Positions 1-8,266 of a stretch of DNA of 64,000 nt are shown piece after piece. The notes beneath the pieces were generated by a model that was given only the letters and a program-made list of their open reading frames with translations, had not been told where the DNA came from and ran no database searches. Origin of the DNA: Chryseobacterium sp. 7. GTDB lineage: Bacteria > Bacteroidota > Bacteroidia > Flavobacteriales > Weeksellaceae. The stretch is from NCBI RefSeq assembly GCF_003663845.1, contig NZ_RCCA01000001.1:620001-684000 (forward strand), read 5' to 3'. The translations under genes were made by a program, and so were the position numbers. Positions within the stretch are counted from its first letter, which is position 1. Each line of letters starts with the position of its first letter.

Positions 1-1
1 A

Positions 2-331
2 TTTCCAGAAGAAAATCAAGAAATAGTAAAAGAATATTTTTATATAAAAAATAAATTATTCAAAGGAGACGGAGAAAGCGCATGTCTAGCTGTTGCAAGA
101 TATACAGAAAATATAGTCGCAAGTAGTAATCTTAAAGACATTCGACAATATTGCAACCTACACAATGTAGAATACTTAGCTACTATGGACTTTCTCTGTG
201 AGGCATACCGTAAAGGAATTTTCGACCTAGAGCGTTGCAACAAATTCATTACAAATGTACTTGCAGAGAATGGAAGACTTCCTGTAAAAAAAATGGAAGA
301 TTACACCTGTAAACAATTTAATTTTAAATAA
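2..331 (+). CDS. PIN-domain-like protein, C-terminal part (partial)
   Basis: The reading frame is open from base 2 to a TAA at 329-331, so only the last 109 residues are in the window. The visible part contains GDGESACLAVA, then an IVASSNLKDI stretch and LATMDFLCEA. This resembles the C-terminal half of PIN-fold proteins, where an acidic E and a later D bind metal for RNA cleavage. PIN proteins are commonly VapC-type toxins or nucleases in mobile regions. The N-terminal half and any antitoxin partner lie outside, so whether it is an active toxin cannot be judged. The family call rests on pattern only. Confidence 0.6.
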   Translation, partial: FPEENQEIVKEYFYIKNKLFKGDGESACLAVARYTENIVASSNLKDIRQYCNLHNVEYLATMDFLCEAYRKGIFDLERCNKFITNVLAENGRLPVKKMEDYTCKQFNFK

Positions 332-553
332 AAATACCCCAAATAAATAACTAAACCAAATGCCTCAGATCTATTTCTAATAGAAAATCAGTCGCTTTTA
401 TATACGGAAGAGCTGTATTTTAGGTCTTAATTCAATAGGCTTAGGATATGCATTTGGATTTGCTAATGTAATAATGGGAACAGGAAGAAAATATTGAGTA
501 TATCAAAATAAGATCTGACATGATTGTCTCTGTAGATTTAATAAAAAACATTA
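332..553. other. Gene-free stretch with a short degenerate coding remnant
   Basis: No intact gene is visible. A short + frame ending at the TGA at 495-497 reads GLNSIGLGYAFGFANVIMG, which looks like protein sequence, but it is interrupted upstream by stops and an apparent frame change. It is probably debris of a lost gene. The family is not recognised. Confidence 0.3.
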
Positions 554-586
554 AAAAGCTGCCTCATTTTTGAGACAGCTTTTTTC
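554..586. terminator. Bidirectional rho-independent terminator
   Basis: The stem AGCTGCCTC / GAGACAGCT has one mismatch and a short T-rich loop. It is flanked by an A-run on the left and TTTTTT on the right, so it can act in both directions. It separates the + strand PIN gene from minus-strand remnants. Confidence 0.7.
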
Positions 587-607
587 AATAAAACCCGTTC
601 GTGATAC

Positions 608-970
608 TCATATAATCAATTGATATTCTAAATTATCTCGGATAATTCCATTTGGACTACTCCGTAAATATCTACCTACACCATGACCGATTACACTGAC
701 TTCCCTTTCAGAATGCTAAGCTGTTGTTGTATAATTCCAAATTACAGTCCATACAGAAATTCGTGGAATATCAAACAAAGAAACAGCGTCTGCCCTAGAA
801 TATTTAGTAGATTGATCAAAGCTAAAGTGTCGTGGATTAATGTTAGTCACAACATAAGCAGCATAAGCTGTAATTGTATCTGTAAAATCTCCCCATACAC
901 AGGAAAACATATTTTTATATTTTCTCCTATTTATTTGGGGAATGACTGATTTATTCCCATATTTAAAGTA
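608..970 (-). pseudogene. Broken gene of unknown family, one in-frame stop
   Basis: A minus-strand frame runs from about 970 to a TGA at 608-610 and is interrupted by one TAG at 716-718. The first part includes DTITAYAAYVVTNINPRHF and DIPRISVWTVIWNYTTTA. The part after the stop continues in the same frame with SEREVSVIGHGVGRYLR. Protein-like composition on both sides of the stop suggests a nonsense-mutated remnant. The 5' end also lacks a clear start, because a TGA precedes 970. I do not recognise the family. Confidence 0.4.
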
Positions 971-998
971 TCATAAACAATAACTAGATTGATTAAAT

Positions 999-2405
999 AT
1001 GCTAAATATATACGCTAACGAAGAATGGGCTATTGAAGCAAAAAAAGCTTTAAACTTTTTTATCTCTAGAATGGGTGACACAAAATGGACAGAAAGAAGG
1101 GCAAAGGTTATTTCATATTTTCATAATGTAGAAAGTATTCAATATGGAACTAAAGAAATTAAAACAGGCGAGAAAAAGGCCATATTACCAATAGCAGTAT
1201 ATGAAGATTGGATAGCTTGGTATATGTATTTAGTAGAAAGTATATTTTATCGTCCATCTTGTGGTGATAATTTACAATCCGCAAGGATATTTCCATTCTT
1301 TTCAATGATTGGAAAAAATCTTTCAACTCTTCTTGATATCGATGGGATAGAAACTAAAATTGATGAATTGCTAAATGAAAAGAAAAACCAACCTGATGCT
1401 ATTTTTTTTGAACTAGCAGTTGCAAATTTATATTGTAAAAATGGTTGGAAAGTTTGTTTTATACCAGAAAGTACTTTTTATAAATCTCCAGACTTACAAA
1501 TAAGAAAAAATGGAAAACAGTATTGGGTAGAATGTAAAAGAATGCAAAAAGTATCTGATTATTCGGAAAGCGAAAGATCAGAATGGCAAAAAAGATCAAT
1601 AAAGCTATCGGAATTACTTAATAATCTGAAATTATCATATTATATTGACATTACATTCAAGGTTCCAGTTGCAGATACAGATGAAAATATCCTAGTTGAT
1701 ACCTTTATAGATTACTTAAAAGCAAAGGAATCTGGTAAGATTATGGAAAGTAAAACTAATCAAATAGAGGTTGTAATAAAACCCTTAGACATTACTTCTA
1801 TTAATAAAAATTTAAAAGATAAAAATATTAGAAACCACTCTCCTGAAATAATTGAAGCTTTAATAGGTGAATATATAAGTGGAGGAAATTATGTGACGGC
1901 TTTAGGATATGACGAGCTATATAAATTAGGAACGAATAAAGATCTGGATGTTCTAAATATCTATGTAAATAAAATAAATAATGCCTGTATAATGAAGTGG
2001 ATAAATATTTCCGATTATTCAATTGACATGAAGGCTAAAGATATAAAACGTCTTTTAGTAAAAGCAGTTAATCAAATACCATCAGATAATCCTGGAATTA
2101 TACATGTTGGTTATGAAAACTTAGATGGACCTTATGTTGAAAGGAAAAGATTCTTGAAAATACAAAATACAATACAAAACTTTGATTATAAAGATAAAGA
2201 TATTCAGGCCATATTCTGTAATAACATTCAATTACTTGCAACTAGCAATAATTTTGATTGGGCTGAAACAGCTTGTTTTTATAAAAAAAGCATTGACCCT
2301 AATCTTAAAAATCATTTACTTTTAGCTGATTCAATTAATAAATTCAATCAACCACATTGGGAAGAGGATATTTATAATTTAGAAAAAAAAGATACTGAAG
2401 GCTAA
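999..2405 (+). CDS. Hypothetical protein with PD-(D/E)XK nuclease-like core
   Basis: This is a 468-residue soluble protein with no signal peptide. Residues about 138-181 carry FELAVANLYCKNGW, then SPDLQIRKNGKQYWVECKR. That spacing gives E138, P164-D165, E178 and K180 and matches the PD-(D/E)XK nuclease fold, in which the acidic residues bind metal and the lysine is catalytic. The regions before and after have no domain I recognise. It sits in an accessory region among broken genes and is followed 4 bp later by a defective alkB. It may be a restriction-like or defence nuclease, or a transposon-associated one; the fold assignment is inference from the motif. Confidence 0.65.
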   Translation: MLNIYANEEWAIEAKKALNFFISRMGDTKWTERRAKVISYFHNVESIQYGTKEIKTGEKKAILPIAVYEDWIAWYMYLVESIFYRPSCGDNLQSARIFPFFSMIGKNLSTLLDIDGIETKIDELLNEKKNQPDAIFFELAVANLYCKNGWKVCFIPESTFYKSPDLQIRKNGKQYWVECKRMQKVSDYSESERSEWQKRSIKLSELLNNLKLSYYIDITFKVPVADTDENILVDTFIDYLKAKESGKIMESKTNQIEVVIKPLDITSINKNLKDKNIRNHSPEIIEALIGEYISGGNYVTALGYDELYKLGTNKDLDVLNIYVNKINNACIMKWINISDYSIDMKAKDIKRLLVKAVNQIPSDNPGIIHVGYENLDGPYVERKRFLKIQNTIQNFDYKDKDIQAIFCNNIQLLATSNNFDWAETACFYKKSIDPNLKNHLLLADSINKFNQPHWEEDIYNLEKKDTEG

Positions 2406-2409
2406 TACA

Positions 2410-2788
2410 GTGAGCCAACTCAGTCTATTCAATTCAGAAGAATTTCATAAATTTCCAGAAGATCATTTTGAACACAGAGAAAAATTCTTCCAACCAAGGG
2501 TAGCTGATGAACTCAATGATAATTTACTACATATCAACAACGTACTCAAAAAAATACACAATAAGATCCTATTAATGCCACGTCTCACCACATGGTATGG
2601 AAACACCTATTGAATCTAACGAATCAGACAATAATAAAAAGAAAACTAATCCCTGGACTCCAGAACTTTTATCACTGAAAGAAAGAATTGAAAAGAAATT
2701 CGAATATCATTTCAATTGTTTCAGAAAAATGGATCACCATCAAAATCAGTTTAGCCTGCCATCACTAATAGCTCATTATGAAAGGTAA
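2410..2788 (+). pseudogene. AlkB-like 2-oxoglutarate/Fe(II) dioxygenase, frameshifted and truncated
   Basis: Two overlapping frames together resemble an AlkB-type DNA repair dioxygenase. Frame 1 (GTG at 2410 to TGA at 2611-2613) reads SQLSLFNSEEFHKFPEDHF and ends LLMPRLTTWYGN. Frame 2 (about 2597-2788) continues NPWTPELLSLKERIE and HFNCF. AlkB proteins normally follow PRLTAWYGD with a tyrosine-rich turn, PWTPELL, and then the HxD...H iron ligands. Here the frame changes after WYGN, and the HxD...H catalytic region is missing before the stop. The gene is therefore non-functional. It probably decayed after transfer with the island. Confidence 0.72.
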
Positions 2789-2833
2789 CCTTCAAGAGTA
2801 TTGGGAACATAGAATTTAATCTTAATAGGACTT

Positions 2834-3022
2834 TTAGCTCATTAGAATTTTTGCTACCTCCTCTGTTCTATTACCTATAAAGTTAGAGATTAGATTTATT
2901 TTTTTAAGGTTAACACTCTCATCAAATTTTGTCCTTGTACCTTTTCCTTTATAAGCAACAATTCCTTTCTTACCTGAAATCTTTATAATTTTTTTAGATC
3001 TATTGTTGTCATATAATATAAT
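2834..3022 (-). pseudogene. Short minus-strand coding remnant
   Basis: A 62-codon minus frame between TAA stops reads ISGKKGIVAYKGKGTRTKF and then NLISNFIGNRTEEVAKILMS. Composition looks coding, but there is no ATG near the 5' end. I take it as a gene fragment of unknown family. A short protein from an alternative start is possible. Confidence 0.3.
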
Positions 3023-3115
3023 TTATAATCAAATATACAAAACTAATTTTTTCTTACATTCATTTGAGTATTTATCAAACCAATCCTTAAAATACTATTT
3101 GATTTTTAACAACCA

Positions 3116-3146
3116 TAAAAAATCCCCTTCAATTCATGAAGGGGAC
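3116..3146 (-). terminator. Terminator of the ImmA/IrrE-XRE pair
   Basis: Read on the minus strand, TCCCCTTCA-tgaat-TGAAGGGGA is a perfect 9-bp stem followed by TTTTTT. It lies 24 bp beyond the stop of the metallopeptidase gene. Confidence 0.85.
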
Positions 3147-3169
3147 ATTATCTTTTTAAATATTCGTTA

Positions 3170-3691
3170 CTAAATTAAGCCTAAATTTATTAATCTGAAG
3201 GTCATAGCAGAAGAGCTTACTTCAAATTTATTAGCCAATGAAGCAATAGTAGCATCATCATGTAAGTCACATTTCAATCCCACTATTTCTTTTCTAACTA
3301 AATGTTCAGGCATAAGAATATTTGCAGCAAAATAATTTGCCTCTTTTTCGATTTTTTCTTCCTTAGAAGTATATCCTTCCGATTTCTTTCTAAAAAAAAC
3401 ATTATCCATAAACATCTTAGACTTTTGAGTATGCAACTTAAAGTGCCCTAGCTCATGTGCTAATGTAAATCTTTTTCTGACATTACTGGATTTTTTATTA
3501 ACTCCTATTGTTACATTGTCCTCTTCTATAACCAAAACTCCAGAAATATCATCTTCAAAAGGATAATTAATCACACTAATCCCTTCTTTTCCAATTAACT
3601 CCTCCAAATTAATTGGAAGGCTCTCAAAAAGAAAAGAGTTTGTATCAATATACTCTCGCGTTATATCAATAATACTTTTTGAAATTGACAT
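3170..3691 (-). CDS. ImmA/IrrE family metallo-endopeptidase
   Basis: This is a 173-residue cytosolic protein. It carries the zinc-peptidase motif HELGH at residues 79-83 (LAHELGHFKLH) and a downstream KEANYFAANILMP segment, where E117 is the expected third ligand. ImmA/IrrE peptidases cleave or inactivate partner XRE-type repressors in phages, ICEs and stress circuits. The gene starts one base after the stop of the XRE gene, in the same operon, which is the standard arrangement for such a pair. The natural target is therefore most likely the adjacent repressor. The pair could control the island, or act as a COG2856-type toxin-antitoxin-like module; which of these applies cannot be decided from sequence. 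Confidence 0.88.
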   Translation of the reverse strand: MSISKSIIDITREYIDTNSFLFESLPINLEELIGKEGISVINYPFEDDISGVLVIEEDNVTIGVNKKSSNVRKRFTLAHELGHFKLHTQKSKMFMDNVFFRKKSEGYTSKEEKIEKEANYFAANILMPEHLVRKEIVGLKCDLHDDATIASLANKFEVSSSAMTFRLINLGLI

Positions 3692-3692
3692 T

Positions 3693-4022
3693 CTATTTGT
3701 TGTTTTTTGAAACTATTCTCATAAATTTTACAAAGTCTCTATCTTGTGAAAAAATTGATGGGTCAATACCTACACCAATTATATTTCCTCTCTCAATTGC
3801 CGGAATTACTTCTGGTAATAAATCTTTGATATCCACCATAAGATAATTAGCAATTAATATTAAAGTATAAATACTGGGTTTCTGTTTACCTTTCTCTATA
3901 TTAACGATTGACGGTCGGGATAAATCCAGAAATTTGGCGAGATCATCTTGATTTATCCCTTTCTTAATCCTAATAGAGGAAATATTTGCACCCAAATTTA
4001 TAAAAAATTGGTTCTCATTCAT
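3693..4022 (-). CDS. XRE-family HTH transcriptional regulator
   Basis: A 109-residue protein with a Cro/C1-type helix-turn-helix at residues about 10-70 (SSIRIKKGINQDDLAKFL, then SRPSIVNIEKGKQKPS). The C-terminal part is short and unassigned. It is the first gene of a two-gene operon with the ImmA/IrrE peptidase and has a good flavobacterial promoter directly upstream. A second element, the palindrome at 4135-4153, lies about 115 bp upstream. Such regulators usually repress their own operon and neighbouring mobile genes until cleaved by the partner peptidase. Confidence 0.88.
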   Translation of the reverse strand: MNENQFFINLGANISSIRIKKGINQDDLAKFLDLSRPSIVNIEKGKQKPSIYTLILIANYLMVDIKDLLPEVIPAIERGNIIGVGIDPSIFSQDRDFVKFMRIVSKNNK

Positions 4023-4046
4023 ATTTAGGTTGTTTATTAAGTACTA

Positions 4047-4079
4047 CAAAGATACAATTTAATTTCTATTTTAACAACA
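4047..4079 (-). promoter_or_regulatory. Flavobacterial promoter of the XRE-ImmA operon
   Basis: On the minus strand TATCTTTG (4054-4047) matches the -7 consensus TAnnTTTG. TGTTG (4079-4075) serves as the -33 element, with a 20-base spacer. The start codon is 25 bases downstream. Confidence 0.7.
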
Positions 4080-4134
4080 TTTTAAGAAATTAATTTAAAA
4101 TTCATTTTAAAAATAGTTTGCATAATTGACATTA

Positions 4135-4153
4135 GCGACAAATCATGTCGTAT
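4135..4153 (-). promoter_or_regulatory. Shared palindrome, copy 1
   Basis: CGACAAATCATGTCG (4136-4150) has 5-bp inverted arms and is followed by TAT. Two further copies, in the same orientation relative to a minus-strand operon, are at 17894 and 49353. On the minus strand the right arm contains TTTG, placing it like a -33 box. Confidence 0.5.
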
Positions 4154-4557
4154 TTTTTAAAAAAAAATTAACTATTTATAAATCTATAAATCAATTACTT
4201 AAACATAAAAACTCAAGTTAAAATTAACTTTATTGTAAAAAAATATTAAAATTATTTTGGGAATTTAAAAAAGAAATTTTAACTTTGTTGCAGGTTCATG
4301 ATTAAAATCATAATTCCTAAAAAAAACCAGGCAGTTAAAAAGCCTAGTTTGTAAATATTTCTAATGAAAAGTAGAGGCCGTTGCAAGGCTAATACTTAAT
4401 CAAAATAAAAAATATTTGTCTTTGCACTTCAAATATATATACTTTTAGAAATATCTTCCAAACTTTTCGCTTTTTTTAACACCATGTTAAATTTTTAATG
4501 TGGGCCTGTTATTGTTAATCTAAAAAAATATACCGCCGCAAAATCAATTATTCGCGT

Positions 4558-4612
4558 GCCACTGAGAGTGGCTAGGGTTACTAAAATGTAACATTTTTTT
4601 TAAACATAAACA
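4558..4612 (+). promoter_or_regulatory. Leader hairpins before the multiubiquitin gene
   Basis: A GCCACT-gag-AGTGGC hairpin (4558-4572) is followed by GTTAC-taaaat-GTAAC and eight T residues, ending shortly before the ATG at 4620. The second hairpin plus T-run has terminator or attenuator shape. The 4023-4557 stretch upstream is very AT-rich and shows no gene. Confidence 0.4.
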
Positions 4613-4619
4613 AAAACAG

Positions 4620-5297
4620 ATGAACACAATAGACAAAAATAGCGATATGCCACCTCTTAAATTTTTAATAGATGGTGAAGAATTCTCAACTACACAACAA
4701 TATATAACAGGTAGAGAATTAAAAGATAAAAAGAACATTCCATACTCAACGACACTGTATTTAGCGATAAGCAGACCTTATGAAGATGAACTAATAGAAA
4801 ATGACAGTAGAGTAAATCTTGCAAGACCTGATATAGAACAGTTTTTTGTCAAGAAAAAACTTGAATATTCAATAAATGGTAAAGATTTCATTTCCTATAA
4901 ACAATTCATTACAGGAAACGAAATTAGAAAAACAGGTAATGTCCCAGACAATCATTTAATTTATTTAGATAATCCTGATGATTGGGATGATATTTTAATT
5001 GGGAATAATGACTTTGTCGATCTCGCAAGAGAAGGCAAGGAAAAATTCATTTCAAAGCCTAAGGAAAAAAACTACATTATTGTTAATGGGACAAATCATT
5101 TTTGGGATAAAGAATATATCTCTTTTGAAGAAGTGATTAGCCTATCCGGACACATAATGAGCAATCCAAACACAGCATTTACCGTAGCATTTGAAAACGG
5201 ACCCTTATCTAATCCTGAAGGCGTACTTACAAATGGGAAATCTGTACAGGTAAAACATAAAATGATATTCTATGTCACTGCAACAGATAAATCATAG
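4620..5297 (+). CDS. Multiubiquitin-domain protein (tandem ubiquitin-like folds)
   Basis: This is a 225-residue soluble protein built from three related blocks. Block 1 (about 12-80, LKFLIDGEEFSTTQQYITGREL) and block 2 (about 82-150, LEYSINGKDFISYKQFITGNEI) are clearly homologous to each other. Block 3 (about 155-225) starts YIIVNGTNHFWD and ends VTATDKS at the C-terminus. The pattern fits the prokaryotic multiubiquitin family of beta-grasp domains encoded beside E1- and E2-like genes. The C-terminus has no glycine pair, as is usual in this group, and the terminal residue is presumably what the E1 activates. The E1 gene overlaps the 3' end by 26 bases, so translation is probably coupled. Confidence 0.85.
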   Translation: MNTIDKNSDMPPLKFLIDGEEFSTTQQYITGRELKDKKNIPYSTTLYLAISRPYEDELIENDSRVNLARPDIEQFFVKKKLEYSINGKDFISYKQFITGNEIRKTGNVPDNHLIYLDNPDDWDDILIGNNDFVDLAREGKEKFISKPKEKNYIIVNGTNHFWDKEYISFEEVISLSGHIMSNPNTAFTVAFENGPLSNPEGVLTNGKSVQVKHKMIFYVTATDKS

Positions 5298-6432
5298 CCC
5301 AGATATTCGTTCTCTTCAAGATGAAGGATACGAAGTGGAAATAAAAGGTGGATACATATGTATCCACCACATTCCTTACGTCAATTTTGAAAGAGAAATT
5401 AAATATGGAGTATTGTTTTCGCCATTTCAAATAATTCCAGGCACTGAAAGAATTGGCATTCCTAATGACCATGTAATTCACTTTATTGGAGAAAAGCCAT
5501 GTCATACAAATGGGAACCCAATATTACCTCTTGAATATATAAATGAAAAGCGAACCCTATCCAAAGACTTAGTAGCGGATTATTCTTTTTCAAATAAACC
5601 CCAAAATCCATTTAGAGATTTTTACGAAAAGTTTACAAGCTATATAAGAGTTATATCAAACGAAGCAATCTCTTTGGATGAAACTGGTACAGTAACTGCA
5701 AAAACATTCAAGCCAATCATTATAAATGAAACAGAAACACCATTCATATATTTTGATTCAAATTCGTCGAGAGCAAGAATTGATTTTCTTAATGAAAAAT
5801 TTCTTGGAATGAAAGTGGCAATTATTGGACTGGGTGGAACTGGGAGCTATATTTTAGACTTTATCGCTAAAACCCCTGTCTCTCAAATACATTTATTTGA
5901 CAACGATACCTTCGAGTCTCATAATGCTTTTAGAGCCCCAGGAGCAGCAAGTGTTGATGAACTTAGTAATCGAGTGTCGAAAGTAGATTATTTAAAAGGA
6001 ATATACTCAAAAATGCATGCTGGTTTAATCTCTCACCAAGAAATTCTTTCAGAACTTAATATAAATGAACTTGATAATATGGATTTCGTATTTATTTGTA
6101 TTGATAGAAATGATGCAAGAAATTTCATTTCAAAACATCTGCTTTCAAAAAACATCCCCTTTATTGATAGTGGTCTTGGAATTAATGTTAGAGATGAAAG
6201 ACTTTGGGGAGCAACAAGAATAACATATAATCAACAGGTCGGAAGTGAATATAATGAAACATCACACAATCCATATAATTCTAATATTCAAATTGCCGAA
6301 TTAAATGCTTTTAATGCAGTTCATGCAGTAATGAAATGGAAGCAGCATTGTGGTTTTTATGGTGATTCATTAAATCAAAACTCTTCCCACTTTATCATTG
6401 AAAACTTTAAATTCTTTCATAATGCAGGTTGA
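5272..6432 (+). CDS. ThiF/E1-like ubiquitin-activating enzyme with N-terminal E2-like/DUF6791-type region
   Basis: 386 residues. Residues about 178-385 form a ThiF/E1 Rossmann domain with the ATP-binding loop GLGGTGS (186-192), the acidic strand end LFDNDTF (209-214) and [10 protein letters not shown] (274-283). Residues 1-170 hold a distinct domain with [30 protein letters not shown] (C77) and a conserved look typical of E2-like or DUF6791 regions fused to bacterial E1s. In such systems the E1 adenylates the ubiquitin-like C-terminus and passes it on. No separate E2 gene is visible, so the N-terminal domain is the best E2 candidate. This is inference; the acceptor residue is not established. 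Confidence 0.85.
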   Translation: MSLQQINHSPDIRSLQDEGYEVEIKGGYICIHHIPYVNFEREIKYGVLFSPFQIIPGTERIGIPNDHVIHFIGEKPCHTNGNPILPLEYINEKRTLSKDLVADYSFSNKPQNPFRDFYEKFTSYIRVISNEAISLDETGTVTAKTFKPIIINETETPFIYFDSNSSRARIDFLNEKFLGMKVAIIGLGGTGSYILDFIAKTPVSQIHLFDNDTFESHNAFRAPGAASVDELSNRVSKVDYLKGIYSKMHAGLISHQEILSELNINELDNMDFVFICIDRNDARNFISKHLLSKNIPFIDSGLGINVRDERLWGATRITYNQQVGSEYNETSHNPYNSNIQIAELNAFNAVHAVMKWKQHCGFYGDSLNQNSSHFIIENFKFFHNAG

Positions 6433-6754
6433 ATATAAATTCATGAAAGAAATCCCACAAAACCCCGCACAAGGGGTTTTGTATATATCTATTCAATATA
6501 AGGTAGCAGTACATCTATGTGCTTGTGGATGTAAGAATAAAGTTGTTACAAGATTGTCTCCAAAAGATTGGAAATTAATTTTTGATGGGCAAAGTATAAC
6601 ATTATATCCTTCTATTGGAAATTGGAATTTCACCTGTCAATCCCATTATTGGATAAGAAATAACGAATTTCTCTGGATAAAGGAGGAAAAGCCTAGAAAG
6701 AAGAAGAAAAAATTTTTTTCTCTTTTCTCAAAAAAAAATTTAAGCAATAACTAA
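6422..6754 (+). CDS. DUF6527-family protein of the ubiquitin-like operon
   Basis: 110 residues from the ATG at 6422, which overlaps the E1 stop by 11 bases. A longer in-frame start at 6398 is possible, but it would lie deeper inside the E1 gene. The sequence carries [10 protein letters not shown] (H31, C33, C35, C37) and the block [18 protein letters not shown] (C72, S74, H75), the diagnostic pattern of DUF6527. This family is encoded with multiubiquitin and E1 genes. Recent work on Bub pathways, recalled and not checked, treats it as a deconjugating hydrolase. The lysine-rich C-terminal tail ([12 protein letters not shown]) is unusual and could bind nucleic acid or membranes. Confidence 0.8.
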   Translation: MQVEYKFMKEIPQNPAQGVLYISIQYKVAVHLCACGCKNKVVTRLSPKDWKLIFDGQSITLYPSIGNWNFTCQSHYWIRNNEFLWIKEEKPRKKKKKFFSLFSKKNLSNN

Positions 6755-6765
6755 ATTATATAAAT

Positions 6766-6906
6766 ATGTTTCAAATTAAAGCAATTAAACCCGGGCCCAA
6801 GCCTAAAAAAGAAGACGGCTCACACGACAGAAGAAGAAGAGTAACACCTGAAAAAAAGGAAGATTATCCAGAATTAAAGCCTCACAAACATAAACCAGGT
6901 GCCTAA
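6766..6906 (+). CDS. 46-residue basic, proline-rich peptide at the end of the ubiquitin-like operon
   Basis: An ATG at 6766, 11 bases after the DUF6527 stop, opens a 46-codon frame ending at TAA 6904-6906. It starts MFQIKAIKPGPKPKKEDG and ends KPHKHKPGA. It is rich in K, R, P and H, probably disordered, and unlike ordinary intergenic translation. Its position suggests the fourth gene of the operon. The IS481-like element begins only 8 bases after its stop, so anything further downstream has been separated. No family recognised. Confidence 0.55.
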   Translation: MFQIKAIKPGPKPKKEDGSHDRRRRVTPEKKEDYPELKPHKHKPGA

Positions 6907-6914
6907 TTTAAAAG

Positions 6915-8150
6915 AACCAGTTGACTTAGTTGAATTAGTCAATACTTAATCTGACAGTTATAATCAAAAAGAATAACTTTAAAACAGATTAAGTATTATG
7001 ACTACACAACAAAAAATCATCAAAAACAAGTTAGGCGTACTTGAATTAGCACAACATTTAGGAAACGTATCCAAAGCCTGCAAGGTAATGGGATATTCCC
7101 GAGACAGCTTTTATAGATTCAAAGAACTGTATGAACAAGGTGGAGAACTTGCTTTACAGGAAATTTCCAGAAGAAAACCTGTACTAAAGAATCGTGTAGA
7201 CGAGTCGATTGAGAAAGCTGTCATTGATATAGCAATTGAGAACCCAGCTTTAGGACAACTTAGAGTAAGTAATGAGCTCAGAAAGAAAGGTTTTATTGTT
7301 TCACCTGGTGGAGTTAGAAGTATCTGGCTCAGACATGATCTCCATACCTTTAAGCTTCGTTTAAAAGCTTTGGAAACTAAATCAGCACAAGAAGGCATTG
7401 TCCTTACAGAAAGTCAACTTACTGTTTTAGAAAAAGCGAAGGAAGAAAAGAAGGCTCATGGTGAGATAGAAACTTATCATCCAGGGTATTTAGGAGCACA
7501 GGACACATATTACGTAGGAAATATTAAAGGAGTTGGTCATATTTATCAGCAAACTTTTATAGATACCTATTCTAAGGTTGCATTTGCAAAGTTATATGAC
7601 CGTAAGAATGCACTTATTGCCGCTGATATGCTTAACGATCAAGTTGTTCCTTTCTTTGAGCAGCAGGAACTTCGCTTACTTAGAGTTTTGACCGACAGAG
7701 GAACTGAATACTGTGGAATAAGAGAACAACACGAATATCAGTTATATTTGGCTATTGAAGATATTGACCATACCAAAACAAAAGCTAAAAGTCCACAAAC
7801 CAACGGTATTTGTGAACGTTTTCACAGAACCATACAAGACGAGTTTTATGCAGTTGCTTTCAGAAAGAAAATTTACAGAAGTATTGAAGAACTCCAATTG
7901 GATCTTAGCAGCTGGCTATCGTATTACAACCAAGAAAGAACACATACAGGAAAGCATTGTTACGGTAAAACCCCGATGCAAACGTTTTTGGATAGTAAAT
8001 CTCTTGCAAAAGAGAAATTATTGGAAACTCTTGCAGAGGAACAAAAAATCCTTACTTTTGGAAGTAAGGAAAATATTGGATAACTGACAATTATTTTTAA
8101 CCCCTAAATGTCAGATTAAGTCGTGGCTATTACAACTTAGTCAACTGGTT
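6915..8150 (+). mobile_element. IS481-like insertion sequence, 1236 bp
   Basis: The ends are imperfect inverted repeats of about 46 bp. The left starts AACCAGTTGACTTAGTTG, and the reverse complement of the right end starts AACCAGTTGACTAAGTTG; both later contain ACTTAATCTGACA. One full-length DDE transposase gene fills the interior. I see no convincing target duplication in the flanks. The insertion lies just after the ubiquitin-like operon, and the sequence beyond it (8151-8677) is gene debris. Confidence 0.85.
6998..8083 (+). CDS. IS481-family transposase
   Basis: 361 residues. An N-terminal helix-turn-helix (about 12-60, NVSKACKVMGYSRDSFYRF) binds the inverted repeats. The integrase core carries the catalytic acids in AQDTYYV (first D), LTDRGTEYCG (second D) and TNGICERFHRT (E), followed by YNQERTH. 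The length and the single intact frame fit an active IS481-like enzyme that catalyses cut or copy transposition of the surrounding element. The + frame at 7755-8087 is a shadow of this gene. Confidence 0.92.
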   Translation: MTTQQKIIKNKLGVLELAQHLGNVSKACKVMGYSRDSFYRFKELYEQGGELALQEISRRKPVLKNRVDESIEKAVIDIAIENPALGQLRVSNELRKKGFIVSPGGVRSIWLRHDLHTFKLRLKALETKSAQEGIVLTESQLTVLEKAKEEKKAHGEIETYHPGYLGAQDTYYVGNIKGVGHIYQQTFIDTYSKVAFAKLYDRKNALIAADMLNDQVVPFFEQQELRLLRVLTDRGTEYCGIREQHEYQLYLAIEDIDHTKTKAKSPQTNGICERFHRTIQDEFYAVAFRKKIYRSIEELQLDLSSWLSYYNQERTHTGKHCYGKTPMQTFLDSKSLAKEKLLETLAEEQKILTFGSKENIG

Positions 8151-8266
8151 TTATCAATCTATAAAACACTTTCTTTCGGTATCAATAGACGAAAGTATTA
8201 TTTACATTAATTTATAAAATTTTGCACTAACAATTAATTTTTTGTAATTGACAATGAAGAAATAAT

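Noticed and set aside
683..949. Plus-strand 88-residue frame
   Set aside because: Its composition is not protein-like, and it lies opposite a minus-strand frame that looks coding on both sides of a stop.
7755..8087. 110-residue frame within the IS481-like element
   Set aside because: It is a shifted frame of the transposase gene. The IS481 enzyme itself is intact.
6907..8160. Target-site duplication around the IS481-like element
   Set aside because: The flanks AAAAG and TTATC do not match, so no duplication can be claimed.
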